Assembly: GCA_026707545.1 (NCBI GenBank) | Contig: JAPOWR010000002.1 | Span: 434,001 to 498,000 of the forward strand | DNA length: 64,000 bases | Direction: 5' to 3' | DNA from: Acidobacteriota bacterium | GTDB taxonomy: Bacteria > Acidobacteriota > Thermoanaerobaculia > Multivoradales > Multivoraceae | In this document: piece after piece, positions 35,186 through 43,453 of the stretch | Layout of the letters: the number at the start of each line of letters is the position of its first letter | How positions within the stretch are numbered: position 1 is the first letter of the stretch | Notes under the pieces: generated by a model | What the model was told of the DNA's origin: nothing | Databases searched by the model: none | Seen by the model: the letters and a program-made list of their open reading frames with translations, nothing else | Position numbers and translations under genes: made by a program

Positions 35186-37912
35186 CTAGTAGGTCAAGCG
35201 GAGACCGACCTCGAAGCTCCGCGGCTGCCGGTAGGCGCTCGCTGTGTGCTGGTCGACGCCGGCGCAACCTGGGAGGCTGCCGCAGATGCTTGTGACCTGC
35301 TCGCTGTCGAGCGCGTTGTGGACCGAACCGATCACGTTGAGCCGGAGATTCCCGGGAAGATCGAAGTACCTGGTGACATAGAGGTCGATGCGGTACTGAT
35401 TGTCGGGTGCTTCGCGGCTGCCCCGTGGTTCCAGGAACTCCGTGCCATAGGGATCTCCAGGCTGTGTCGACGAGTAGACGAAGGGAGACCACCAGAACGT
35501 GCGGAATCCGACTCCGAAGTCAAGCGGCAGGTCGACATAGCCGTTGAACTTGACCCGATGCTTGCGGTGATCCGCCATGTAGCCGTACCGGTTGTCGAAA
35601 TGCACGGGGTAGACGTCGAAGGCCGTGCCAGCGTTCTGCGTGTAGCCGACGTTGCCCTCTGAGTCGGAGCGAGTGTAGGAGCCTCGGAGTTCCATCCAGT
35701 CGGTGAACCGGGAAACGAACTCAAGAACCGCTCCTCTGTACTCCCGGGTTAAGCCGGGCAGGTTCGCCATGACGTAGTAGTCACAATCGGCGCCCTCGCG
35801 AGGAGTCGGTATATTGCCGTTGCAGGTGTCCTCGAAGATGTCTGAGGTTTCCTTGTCAATGTAGGTCAGGGCGATCGACGTTCGGCGCGCCAGATGCCTC
35901 TCGACGCCCACCTGCCACTGGTCCGCGAACGTCGGTCTGAGGTCCGGCACGATCGTGCTCGGTGTGCTGGCGAACGTCGTGTTGAAGAACCATCCGTTGG
36001 GATCGAACCCCACCGGATCGCTCGTCCAGTTCGGGAACGTGAGGCCCCCGACAGTCTGCTCGCCGGGATACGCGTCGCGGCAGTTGGCACCAAGGCTGGA
36101 CCTGAACGTCGAACAGGAAATCCACCGAACAGTAGGCTCCGAATTCACTCTTGCGAAGCTGGGCAAGGTCAGAGCGTTGGGGTGCATGTAGCGGCCCCAG
36201 TTCGCCCGGACGACCGTCTTGGAGTCGCCGGTGATGTCCCAGGCGAAGCCGATGCGAGGCTGAAGCTTGGACATGTCGGCCACTTCCTCGCCAACATCGT
36301 TCGTGAAGGAAACCTCGTCGTTTCGGACACCGAACTTGAGAGTCAGATTGGGCGTGGCTCGCCAAGTGTCCTCAGCGTATGCCGTGAGAGAGCGACCATC
36401 GTTGTTGGTCGATGCCTCTATCGGCGAGAAGAGAAAAGTGTAGGGCTGGCCGAATCGGTCGCCGAAGGAGTAGCCGCCACCAGTCGAGTTGTTTTGCGTA
36501 CGGAAGAAGTTGTCCGCGTGGACGATGCCGAATCGCAGCTCATGGTCGCCGGCGGCGCCATCCGTGAACCACGTGAGACTCGTGTTGTACTCATCGCGCT
36601 CGCGATCCGAGAACTGCTGGTTGGTGTAGTTGACGGTACGGGAGCCATCGCCGAACGAGTCGACATGTCCGATCGTGTCGAAGTCGCCGCTTTCCGGATA
36701 GGCATCTAGCGAGTTGCGAATGATGGTTGCTTGGAACTCCCACTGAAGATTGGAGGTGGGCACGGCCAGCAGGGTGGCGCCCACGATCTGCGCTGCCTGA
36801 TCCTGTCGGCTTCCCGCCTCAGCGGCGACGAGGCGACCAGCATTGTCGTTATGGATGGCTGTGTCTTCGCCGTGGTAGCGACCAACGATCTGGTAGTCGT
36901 CTCGGGCTTGCCAGGTGATTCTGCCGAAGAGGTTCGTGCCATCGAAGTCCCTGGTCAGCACAGAGCCGGTGGGAGTGCCCTTGGAGCGCACTGGATTCGC
37001 GGCGGTGCTGAACCAGAGCTTGTCTCGGGTGATGGGACCTCGGAAGGTAACGCTTGGTTCGGAGAACTCCGTGATGTTGGCGTCCTTATCGAAGTGCTCG
37101 CCGTTCGTGTTGAAGTCGGTATCGCGGTAGCGGAGATCGACGGAGCCCGCAAAGCGGTTGCCCCCGGCCTTGGTGACGACATTGATGACGCCACCGGTAG
37201 CCCCTCCGTAGCGCGCCTCGTAGCCCCCGAGTTCGAAGTTCACTTCCTGGATCGCGTCGTAGGGGAGATTGAGACCCCAGGTGGCGGTCACGGGATCGGT
37301 GGTGTTCGCGCCATCCACGTACCAGGCGTTTTCGCCCAGGGTTGAGCCGTAGACGTTTGGATTGGAGCCGCCGGCGACGCCGCCCGCCTGTTCAAGCATC
37401 GTCTGGTAGCTGCGGAAGAGCGAACTGACGGCAGCCTTCTCAAGATAGTCCGTGGAGAAGGTGACGGCCGTAGAGACCTGCTCCGGGTCAACGACCGGGG
37501 TTTCCGCGGTTACGACGACTTCCTCGGCGAACTCGCTGACCAACATGGAGAACCTGACCTCCGTAGCGCGGTTGAGGCGGACTTCAACCTCGATCCGCTG
37601 CTGAGGAACGAAGCCGTCCAGTTCGGCGTCGACGGTGTAGACACCCGGTGGCAGGCTGGGGAAGCTGAAGCTGCCTTCAGCGTCGGCGAAGTCGGTGCGA
37701 GAGCCCATCAGGTTGGGCGAGTTGACGGTGATCGTGGCGCCTGGAAGCGGCGCGCCGTCGGCGTCCATGACCTGGCCGGCAAGCCGGCCGGTGAGCTGAG
37801 CGGCCGTCGGGGCGGCCAAGAAAGCAAGCGCCAGGGCGGCGCATAGACCGAGGACCGCGCCTCGGCTCAGGCCGGTACGGTTTCCCCGGTTGTTGGTTTG
37901 AAGATGTGACAC
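35186..37912 (-). CDS. TonB-dependent receptor with carboxypeptidase-regulatory domain
   Basis: 908 residues from GTG 37912, with a good GGAGGG site upstream. After a signal peptide (AALALAFLAAPTAAQ) comes a carboxypeptidase-regulatory-like domain (LAGQVMDADGAPLPGATITV through about residue 125), a plug domain (LENAWYVDGANTTDP-like region, ARYGGATGGVINVVTKAGGN) and a 22-strand-type barrel ending FEVGLRLTY with the aromatic C-terminus of outer-membrane proteins. It belongs to the SusC-like/Oar-like receptors that are very numerous in Acidobacteriota, importing carbohydrates, peptides or other ligands. No SusD partner is adjacent. Confidence 0.9.
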   Translation of the reverse strand: MSHLQTNNRGNRTGLSRGAVLGLCAALALAFLAAPTAAQLTGRLAGQVMDADGAPLPGATITVNSPNLMGSRTDFADAEGSFSFPSLPPGVYTVDAELDGFVPQQRIEVEVRLNRATEVRFSMLVSEFAEEVVVTAETPVVDPEQVSTAVTFSTDYLEKAAVSSLFRSYQTMLEQAGGVAGGSNPNVYGSTLGENAWYVDGANTTDPVTATWGLNLPYDAIQEVNFELGGYEARYGGATGGVINVVTKAGGNRFAGSVDLRYRDTDFNTNGEHFDKDANITEFSEPSVTFRGPITRDKLWFSTAANPVRSKGTPTGSVLTRDFDGTNLFGRITWQARDDYQIVGRYHGEDTAIHNDNAGRLVAAEAGSRQDQAAQIVGATLLAVPTSNLQWEFQATIIRNSLDAYPESGDFDTIGHVDSFGDGSRTVNYTNQQFSDRERDEYNTSLTWFTDGAAGDHELRFGIVHADNFFRTQNNSTGGGYSFGDRFGQPYTFLFSPIEASTNNDGRSLTAYAEDTWRATPNLTLKFGVRNDEVSFTNDVGEEVADMSKLQPRIGFAWDITGDSKTVVRANWGRYMHPNALTLPSFARVNSEPTVRWISCSTFRSSLGANCRDAYPGEQTVGGLTFPNWTSDPVGFDPNGWFFNTTFASTPSTIVPDLRPTFADQWQVGVERHLARRTSIALTYIDKETSDIFEDTCNGNIPTPREGADCDYYVMANLPGLTREYRGAVLEFVSRFTDWMELRGSYTRSDSEGNVGYTQNAGTAFDVYPVHFDNRYGYMADHRKHRVKFNGYVDLPLDFGVGFRTFWWSPFVYSSTQPGDPYGTEFLEPRGSREAPDNQYRIDLYVTRYFDLPGNLRLNVIGSVHNALDSEQVTSICGSLPGCAGVDQHTASAYRQPRSFEVGLRLTY

Positions 37913-38278
37913 GAAGGAAGGCCCTCCTGGTTGCGGGGCACAAGGCCGTTCAGCAAGGCGGGTGCCAGTTGTTGTGACGAGGGTCGGACGAGCACCCGGT
38001 CGGGCCGTTTGGTGTTGTTTCTACGCAGGTTTCCCGAGTTCGGGCGTCGGTTGTCTCTCAGACGTGCCAGGATGGCGATTCACTGTCCTGGACGGATCTC
38101 CTTCGAGTCGCTGGATCCAGCGGATCCATGATTTGGCTCCCGGATTCCGGTTCTTGAATCGGCCGGCCACCGAAGCGGTACCCGCGTGGCTCGGCCTGTG
38201 GCGCCAGCGCGCCTGCTGCGATAGCTTCGCGGCCTCAAATCACAGCGCTCTCTATCTGGGAGAAGGAGCAAGCGAGCC
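37913..38278. other. Intergenic region between divergent genes, no gene seen
   Basis: 366 bp between the divergent TonB receptor and acyl-CoA dehydrogenase genes. It should hold both promoters. I see the GGAGGG ribosome site for the receptor near 37924 and AGAAGGAG for the dehydrogenase near 38265, but no clear promoter boxes, hairpins or credible small coding sequence. Confidence 0.6.
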
Positions 38279-39553
38279 ATGCCCGATCTCGACCCGTTCG
38301 GCATCGACGCCGAGTTGTACGACCTTTCGATGTCCGAGGAAGCGAAGCCGCTTCTGACCAAGGTCAAGAACTTCGTGGCCGACTACGTCGAGCCGATCAC
38401 CGAGGAGTACTACCGCCGGGGTGAGGGGAGAGAGGACCGCTGGAGCTACGGTGAAGGGCAGTTGGAGCTGCTCGACGGGGCCAAGGCGAAGGCCAGGGAG
38501 ATGGGCCTGTGGAACTTCTTCCTGCCGGACGCGGAGACGGGCGAGGGGCTGAAGAACCTCGACTACGCCTACATCGCCCAGGTGCTTGGCAAGAACCCGC
38601 TCGCCTCGCAGTGCATGAACTGCAGCGCGCCGGACACCGGCAACATGGAGGTACTCGAGCGCGTCGGCACGCCGGAGCAGAAGGAGAAATGGCTGGAGCC
38701 CTTGCTCAACGGTGAGATCCGGTCGTGCTTCGGCATGACGGAGCCGAACCTGGCTTCGTCCGACGCGAAGAACATCGGCACCCGGGCCACCCTCGACGGC
38801 GACGAGTGGTTGATCCAGGGAGAGAAGTACTACATCTCCGGCGCCGGCGACCCGCGTTGCAAGATCATGATCTGCATGGTGAAGACGAGCCCCGGTGGGC
38901 CGGCCCATCGCCAGCAGTCCCAGATCCTGGTGCCGATGGACACCCCGGGCGTGAACGTCCTGGGACCGATGAAGGTCTTCGGGCACGACCACGCACCTCA
39001 CGGCCACATGCACATCAAGCTGGACAACGTCCGGGTGCCGAAGGAGAACATCCTGCTCGGCGAGGGCCGCGGCTTCGAGATCTCCCAGCTCCGACTGGGG
39101 CCCGGCCGGATCCACCACTGCATGCGGTCCGTGGGCCAGGCCGAGAAGGCCCTCGACCTGATGGTCAAGCGCGGCATGTCCCGCGAGGCCTTCGGCCGGC
39201 CGATCATCCAGCTCGGCAAGAACATCGAGCTCGTGTCACGCGCACGGATCGACATCGAGGCGATGCGCCTGATGGTGCTCCGCGCCGCCAAGGCGATGGA
39301 CGTGCTGGGCAACCGCGAGGCGCGGGTCTGGGTCCACGCGGTCAAGGCGATGGTCCCCGAGCGTACCTGCCAGATCATCGACCAGGCGATCCAGATGCAC
39401 GGCGCCACCGGCGTCTCGCAGTGGACCCCGCTCGCCGACATGTACACCGGCCAGCGGACGCTGCGTATCGCGGACGGCCCGGACGAGGTCCATCACCTCG
39501 TCGTCGGCCGCGCCGAACTGCGGCGGTACACGGAGGAGAGCGCGCCGAACTAG
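38279..39553 (+). CDS. Acyl-CoA dehydrogenase
   Basis: 424 residues from ATG 38279. The ACAD fold is shown by the FAD-contacting CFGMTEPNLASSDAKNIGTR and YYISGAGDPRCKIMICMVKT, GLRLGPGRIHHCMRSVGQAE near residue 275, SREAFGRPIIQLGKNIEL, and a C-terminal HGATGVSQWTPLADMY then RIADGPDEVHHLVVGRAEL. The length and ending resemble the ACAD10/11-type bacterial enzymes (substrates include branched or hydroxylated chains). It oxidises an acyl-CoA to the enoyl-CoA, passing electrons to ETF. Not in an operon here. Confidence 0.88.
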   Translation: MPDLDPFGIDAELYDLSMSEEAKPLLTKVKNFVADYVEPITEEYYRRGEGREDRWSYGEGQLELLDGAKAKAREMGLWNFFLPDAETGEGLKNLDYAYIAQVLGKNPLASQCMNCSAPDTGNMEVLERVGTPEQKEKWLEPLLNGEIRSCFGMTEPNLASSDAKNIGTRATLDGDEWLIQGEKYYISGAGDPRCKIMICMVKTSPGGPAHRQQSQILVPMDTPGVNVLGPMKVFGHDHAPHGHMHIKLDNVRVPKENILLGEGRGFEISQLRLGPGRIHHCMRSVGQAEKALDLMVKRGMSREAFGRPIIQLGKNIELVSRARIDIEAMRLMVLRAAKAMDVLGNREARVWVHAVKAMVPERTCQIIDQAIQMHGATGVSQWTPLADMYTGQRTLRIADGPDEVHHLVVGRAELRRYTEESAPN

Positions 39554-39586
39554 CCGGAGACGCGGCGTCGTCGGTTACACCCGCCC

Positions 39587-39750
39587 GGGCGAGCGCCGGA
39601 AGGCCGTCCCTGCGGCCGCTCGCGCTTGATCGGACGATGAGGAGTCGGCGCTCGCTGCGGTCGGCTGCGCTCCGGTTGGGCGTCAGTCGATGTAGGGCAT
39701 CGGCCGTCGCTTGCCGACAGCCCGCTGGGACGGCCTTCCGGCGCTCGCCC
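39587..39750. mobile_element. MITE-like element with perfect 24-bp terminal inverted repeats
   Basis: Left arm 39587-39610 (begins GGGCGAGCGCCGGAAGG) and right arm 39727-39750 are exact reverse complements, 24 of 24 bp, enclosing 116 bp. There is no coding sequence inside. I see no target-site duplication. A transcript could form a very stable hairpin, so the element could also be the terminator of the acyl-CoA dehydrogenase gene. The rest of the 39554-39906 gap contains nothing I can identify. Confidence 0.55.
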
Positions 39751-39906
39751 AGGCTGGAGGTCGTCTACGTGGCGTCCTGGTGGCCCGCGGTTGGGGCTCG
39801 TGCGTCGACAACGCCAAGTCCTGCGTACAGTGATTGACTAGGGATCCCCGGTGCTGGCGGCGTTCTGGCTGAGCGTCGGTGGGATCCGCGCGAGGCGGTT
39901 ACCGGC

Positions 39907-41274
39907 TTACTTCACGTACACCGGATTCGAGTAGATCCACGTTCGCCATTCGCCGTCGACCTCTAGCCAGCCTTCGACTCGGTAGGCACCAGGGCGGTCG
40001 AGGCGGTGGGTGAAGGTTCGGGCTTCGGTAGCGGCGATCTCTTCGCCGTTGCGGATGAGTCTGATGTAGGCGGGTAAGGGGAAGTGGGCCTTGAGTTCCG
40101 CCGTTCCTCTTGCATCTAGCGTCCACTCATCGCCCATGATGGCGGCCGGCGCTCCGGGTTCGCCGACGAAGAACTGGAAGCCGGTCGGGTCGGCCAGCCA
40201 GTCGTGGGCGACGTAGACGTGGCCCGCGGCGACGGCGGCGCGGATGGATGCTTCGTCCAGTACCGGAGCCAGGATGTGGGTCGTTGAGTTGTGCATCGAC
40301 ACCCAGTAGGGGTCCAGGTCGTAGCGGCCGATGACGTCACCGGGCTCGTGGTCGCGAACCAGTTCCGGGATTCGTGGCGCGTCGGCCGTCGTCAGGACCC
40401 GCATCTCGTCCGGATCGTCGACGATCGTGCCGACGCGGACGGAGTTGTCGTCGACCTTGATCACGACCAAGACCTGGTTGTGGTGGCAGTCGTTCGCGTT
40501 GACGCCGACGATCCGGCGGCGGGCCGTTTCCCGGTCCCACTTGGCGAGGTAGAGAGCCGGGTAGTCGAACTGGGCGCCGAAGACCTCCTCGGGGTACAGC
40601 TCGACGGCACGGGCCAGGGCCTTCGACTGGTCCGGGTCGACGATCCAGGCGACCAGGGCGCGCATCGAGTCGCCGTCGTCGAGGGCGTCGGCGTGGCGGT
40701 TGTAGATCTCCATGCCGGCCAGGCCGTCCATCGGATGGTCGACCCGCTCTTCGACGTGGGAGAGGAAGGCCATGCCGGCGCCGCGGTTAACCTGGCGGAG
40801 CAGGCCGGCGGCGTCACCGGCCATGTACTCGACGACCGACGCCTCGGGGTGGATCAGGAAGCCGTGCGCCTCCGAGCCAGGGACAAACAGAACGCCGTCG
40901 CGAAGTCCGCGCCAACCGTCCATGAAGTCGCGCGGCGGCCGGTAGTGGTCGGACAGGAAGACGACATCGACATCGATCCGCCTGGCGTCCCGGAGCAACT
41001 CCTCAGGCGTGCCGCCGGTGTGATCCGAGTCGCCGGCGTCGGCGTGGAACACGCCGCGGTAGTCGGTCAGGCCGGGGAGGGGCGGCGGCGGCTGAACCGC
41101 CGCGCGTAGCCGTCCGATGTCTGCGTGCGCCGCCGCGAGGCGCTCGGCGCTCAGACGTTCGAGAGTGGTCCAGCGTCGTGGCGGCGGTTCGCCGGACCTC
41201 GATTCCTGAGCGTGGCTCCAGGCGGACGCGGCGGCCAGAAGGCCGCAGGCGACAGCCTGGAGCCGCAACCTCAC
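39907..41274 (-). CDS. Secreted PHP-domain metal-dependent phosphoesterase-like protein
   Basis: 455 residues from GTG 41274, whose GTGA overlaps the amidohydrolase stop. A signal peptide (LRLQAVACGLLAAASAWSHA) precedes a PHP domain: GVFHADAGDSDHTGGTPEELL, VVFLSDHYRPPRDF, FLSHVEERVDHPMDG and VNANDCHHNQVL supply the metal-binding histidines and acids. The C-terminal region is a beta-sandwich (RDHEPGDVIGRYDLDPYWVS onward). PHP enzymes hydrolyse phosphate esters; secreted forms of this length are of unknown substrate. A hairpin of the GGCCAGAAGGCC type lies in its signal-peptide codons. Confidence 0.75.
   Translation of the reverse strand: MRLRLQAVACGLLAAASAWSHAQESRSGEPPPRRWTTLERLSAERLAAAHADIGRLRAAVQPPPPLPGLTDYRGVFHADAGDSDHTGGTPEELLRDARRIDVDVVFLSDHYRPPRDFMDGWRGLRDGVLFVPGSEAHGFLIHPEASVVEYMAGDAAGLLRQVNRGAGMAFLSHVEERVDHPMDGLAGMEIYNRHADALDDGDSMRALVAWIVDPDQSKALARAVELYPEEVFGAQFDYPALYLAKWDRETARRRIVGVNANDCHHNQVLVVIKVDDNSVRVGTIVDDPDEMRVLTTADAPRIPELVRDHEPGDVIGRYDLDPYWVSMHNSTTHILAPVLDEASIRAAVAAGHVYVAHDWLADPTGFQFFVGEPGAPAAIMGDEWTLDARGTAELKAHFPLPAYIRLIRNGEEIAATEARTFTHRLDRPGAYRVEGWLEVDGEWRTWIYSNPVYVK
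41214..41264. repeat. Nested palindrome within the PHP gene signal sequence
   Basis: GGCTCCAGGC (41214-41223) and GCCTGGAGCC (41255-41264) are perfect 10-bp arms, enclosing GCGGCC-AGAA-GGCCGC (41231-41246). The tip GGCCAGAAGGCC equals that at 22755-22766. Confidence 0.65.
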
Positions 41275-42293
41275 AAGGAGTAGACCCGGGCGGCGGTCCG
41301 GTAGAACATCGCGTCCTGCTCGTCGTCCGGGAACCCGGCCGCGATCTTCTTCAGGCCGTTGTACATGGCGTGGTAGGGGATCGAGAACTTGTCGACCGGG
41401 AAGTTGCTCTCGAACATGCAGCGGTCGGGACCGAAGCACTCGATCGTGTGCAGGTAGTAACGGCGCTGGGCGGCTACGAGTTCGTCCGAGGTCGCAGGCG
41501 TGGCCCGGGTGTTCCAGCCGAAGCCGTTGTCGGGCATCGCCAGGCCCCCGATCTTGGCGACGACGTTGGGGCACTCGGCGATCTCGGCGATGTCGTCCTT
41601 CCAGCTCTCGAAGATCTCCTCGCGCTTGTCCGCGTAGGGGCCCACGCCCAGCGGCGTGCCGAAGTGGTCGAGGATCATCGTCGTTTCGGGCACTGCCCGA
41701 GCCAGATCGGCGAAGTCGCCGTTCTGGTGGTGGTAGTGCCAGGTGTCGAAGGTCAGGCCGCGCTGTCCCAGCACCGCCATGCCACGCCGGAAATCGTCAC
41801 GGGCGTAGAGTCCCTCGGGCGCCCGGCCGGCGATCCGCAAGGCTTCGGGGTGGGGATCGCGGGCGCCGGAGTGGCGGATGCCCCGGAACAGGCCGTTGCC
41901 GGCCTCCTCGTGGGCGTCGAGCACTTCCGCTACGCCTTCGCCAAGGGTCAGGTTCGCGTGGCTGACAATGCCCGAGATCACAGCACCCTCGCCTTCGGCC
42001 GAGGCGGCGGCGTTTTCGGCCACGAACTCCGTCTCACCCACGCACCGCAGGTGCTCGGGACCGTCCTCGCGGTAGCAGGCTCTGCACTCCACGAACACCG
42101 TCTTCTCGATGTTGTGGCTCTCGCCGTCCGTGCCGATCGCCTCCGTGTCGCCCCACAGGTCCTCGAGCAGGTAGTCGCCCGTGGGCCGCCGCCACAGGTG
42201 ATGGTGCGGATCGACGATCCGCCGCGACGGGTCGACGGTTTCTTCCTGAACCTGGGCCAGCCACCCGGCCGTGCCGGGCTTGGGTGCGGACAT
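41271..42293 (-). CDS. Amidohydrolase-family TIM-barrel hydrolase
   Basis: 340 residues from ATG 42293. The N-terminal IVDPHHHLWRR is the HxH metal motif of the COG3618 amidohydrolase_2 family (L-fucono-lactonase, 2-pyrone-4,6-dicarboxylate hydrolase relatives). Later motifs are VFVECRACY, RGIRHSG, MILDHFGTPLG and CMFESNFPVDK, where the final aspartate region lies. Cytoplasmic; hydrolyses a lactone or similar ester. Coupled to the PHP gene by a GTGA overlap, but their joint role is not clear. Confidence 0.86.
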   Translation of the reverse strand: MSAPKPGTAGWLAQVQEETVDPSRRIVDPHHHLWRRPTGDYLLEDLWGDTEAIGTDGESHNIEKTVFVECRACYREDGPEHLRCVGETEFVAENAAASAEGEGAVISGIVSHANLTLGEGVAEVLDAHEEAGNGLFRGIRHSGARDPHPEALRIAGRAPEGLYARDDFRRGMAVLGQRGLTFDTWHYHHQNGDFADLARAVPETTMILDHFGTPLGVGPYADKREEIFESWKDDIAEIAECPNVVAKIGGLAMPDNGFGWNTRATPATSDELVAAQRRYYLHTIECFGPDRCMFESNFPVDKFSIPYHAMYNGLKKIAAGFPDDEQDAMFYRTAARVYSL

Positions 42294-42363
42294 TGGGCGC
42301 CTCCTCTGTCGTCTTGAGGGGCGCTACCCTAGCAACGGAATTGCCGGTCCCGTTGCTTTCCGG

Positions 42364-43401
42364 TCAGTGCTCGTAGTCGCGGTGATGCTCGGCCAGCAGG
42401 TCGCGGCCGAAGTCGCCGTCGAAGTCGCGCCAGACCGTGTGGCTGTGGTTGGCGTTGTTCTGGACGTTGTCGTACTCGATGACGAAGTCCGGCGCCTGGA
42501 CGCGGTAGTAGTGGGGCGCTCCGGGGTCGCCCGATCCCATCCAGGCGAAGTGGATCGCATTCCCGGCGGCCTTGACCTGGGCGCGGCGCCGTTCGGCGAG
42601 GTCGGGCGGCACGTTGCCGGCGTACTCCTCGATCAGCGCGTCCAGCAGAGCCCGCTGCTCCTCGCTGAGGGCGCTTGCCGGCAGGCCCTTGGGAACCTGG
42701 CGCTCGACGCGCGGCTGGTTCGAGCTGAAGATGTCGCGGGGTGCCTCCTCGCCGATCGTGGCCCGTTCACGCTGCTCCTCGTCCAGGGACTCGAGCAGGG
42801 CCCGGGCAAGGTCTTCTTCGCTCCCCAGGGCGCGGAGTCCCTCGCGCGGCCCGCTCGGCACGCGGTGCGGGTTGGCGCCCAGGAACAGCGGCGTGGAGGC
42901 GGTCGCCTCTCCGGCGACGACTGTGAAGTTGAGCGAGACGTGGTGCCCTTCGAAGCTCCAGCCCCAGTCGCCGTCCTCGCTGGGTTCGCCGAAGAACGTG
43001 ACGTGGTAGCGGAGGGGGTCGCGCATCGACGTGAACCGGTTGGCGCCGGCCGCTTCCTCGAGCCTGCGCAGCACGGTTTCAAGACTCATCACGGTGGTCG
43101 TCTTGCCGTAGCCCGTGCGGCTGAGCGATGCGCTGAGCAGGGCGTGGAGCAGGTGGTGCTGCGCCGGGTCCATGTCCAGCATCGAAAGCCCCTTGCGCTC
43201 CTTGGGGATGAAGTGCCAGTCGACTCTCTCGGCGGCGTTGAAGTCGAGCATGACCGTCTCGCGCTGGCCGGCGGTCAGGGCGGCGAGGAGGTTGTTCGCG
43301 GCCGAGGCCATCGTGTCGGAGGTTCTGTCGTTCCCGGCCGCGCCGAGGAAGCCCGCGGCGCCGGCGCAGCCCAGTGCGAGCAGCAGCATGCGTGTCGACA
43401 T
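42364..43401 (-). CDS. DUF3500 family secreted protein
   Basis: 345 residues from ATG 43401, with CAGGAGAC upstream. A signal sequence (MLLLALGCAGAAGFLGAAG; a lipobox at ALGC is possible) precedes the DUF3500 domain: LDFNAAERVDWHFIPKERKG, LSMLDMDPAQHHLLHALL, YHVTFFGEPSEDGDWGWSFE, HHVSLNFTVV and a C-terminal YYRVQAPDFVIEYDNVQNNA NH. The family is found in many marine and soil bacteria with no known activity. Diverges from a DUF5916 gene across 52 bp. Confidence 0.87.
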   Translation of the reverse strand: MSTRMLLLALGCAGAAGFLGAAGNDRTSDTMASAANNLLAALTAGQRETVMLDFNAAERVDWHFIPKERKGLSMLDMDPAQHHLLHALLSASLSRTGYGKTTTVMSLETVLRRLEEAAGANRFTSMRDPLRYHVTFFGEPSEDGDWGWSFEGHHVSLNFTVVAGEATASTPLFLGANPHRVPSGPREGLRALGSEEDLARALLESLDEEQRERATIGEEAPRDIFSSNQPRVERQVPKGLPASALSEEQRALLDALIEEYAGNVPPDLAERRRAQVKAAGNAIHFAWMGSGDPGAPHYYRVQAPDFVIEYDNVQNNANHSHTVWRDFDGDFGRDLLAEHHRDYEH

Positions 43402-43453
43402 CGTACGTCTCCTGGTGGAGGTGGGGTGAAGTGCACGATATCGTGCCGTTGCG

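Noticed and set aside
41178..42317. 379-codon + strand frame over the PHP and amidohydrolase genes
   Set aside because: Both minus-strand genes carry intact metal motifs; the + frame has none.
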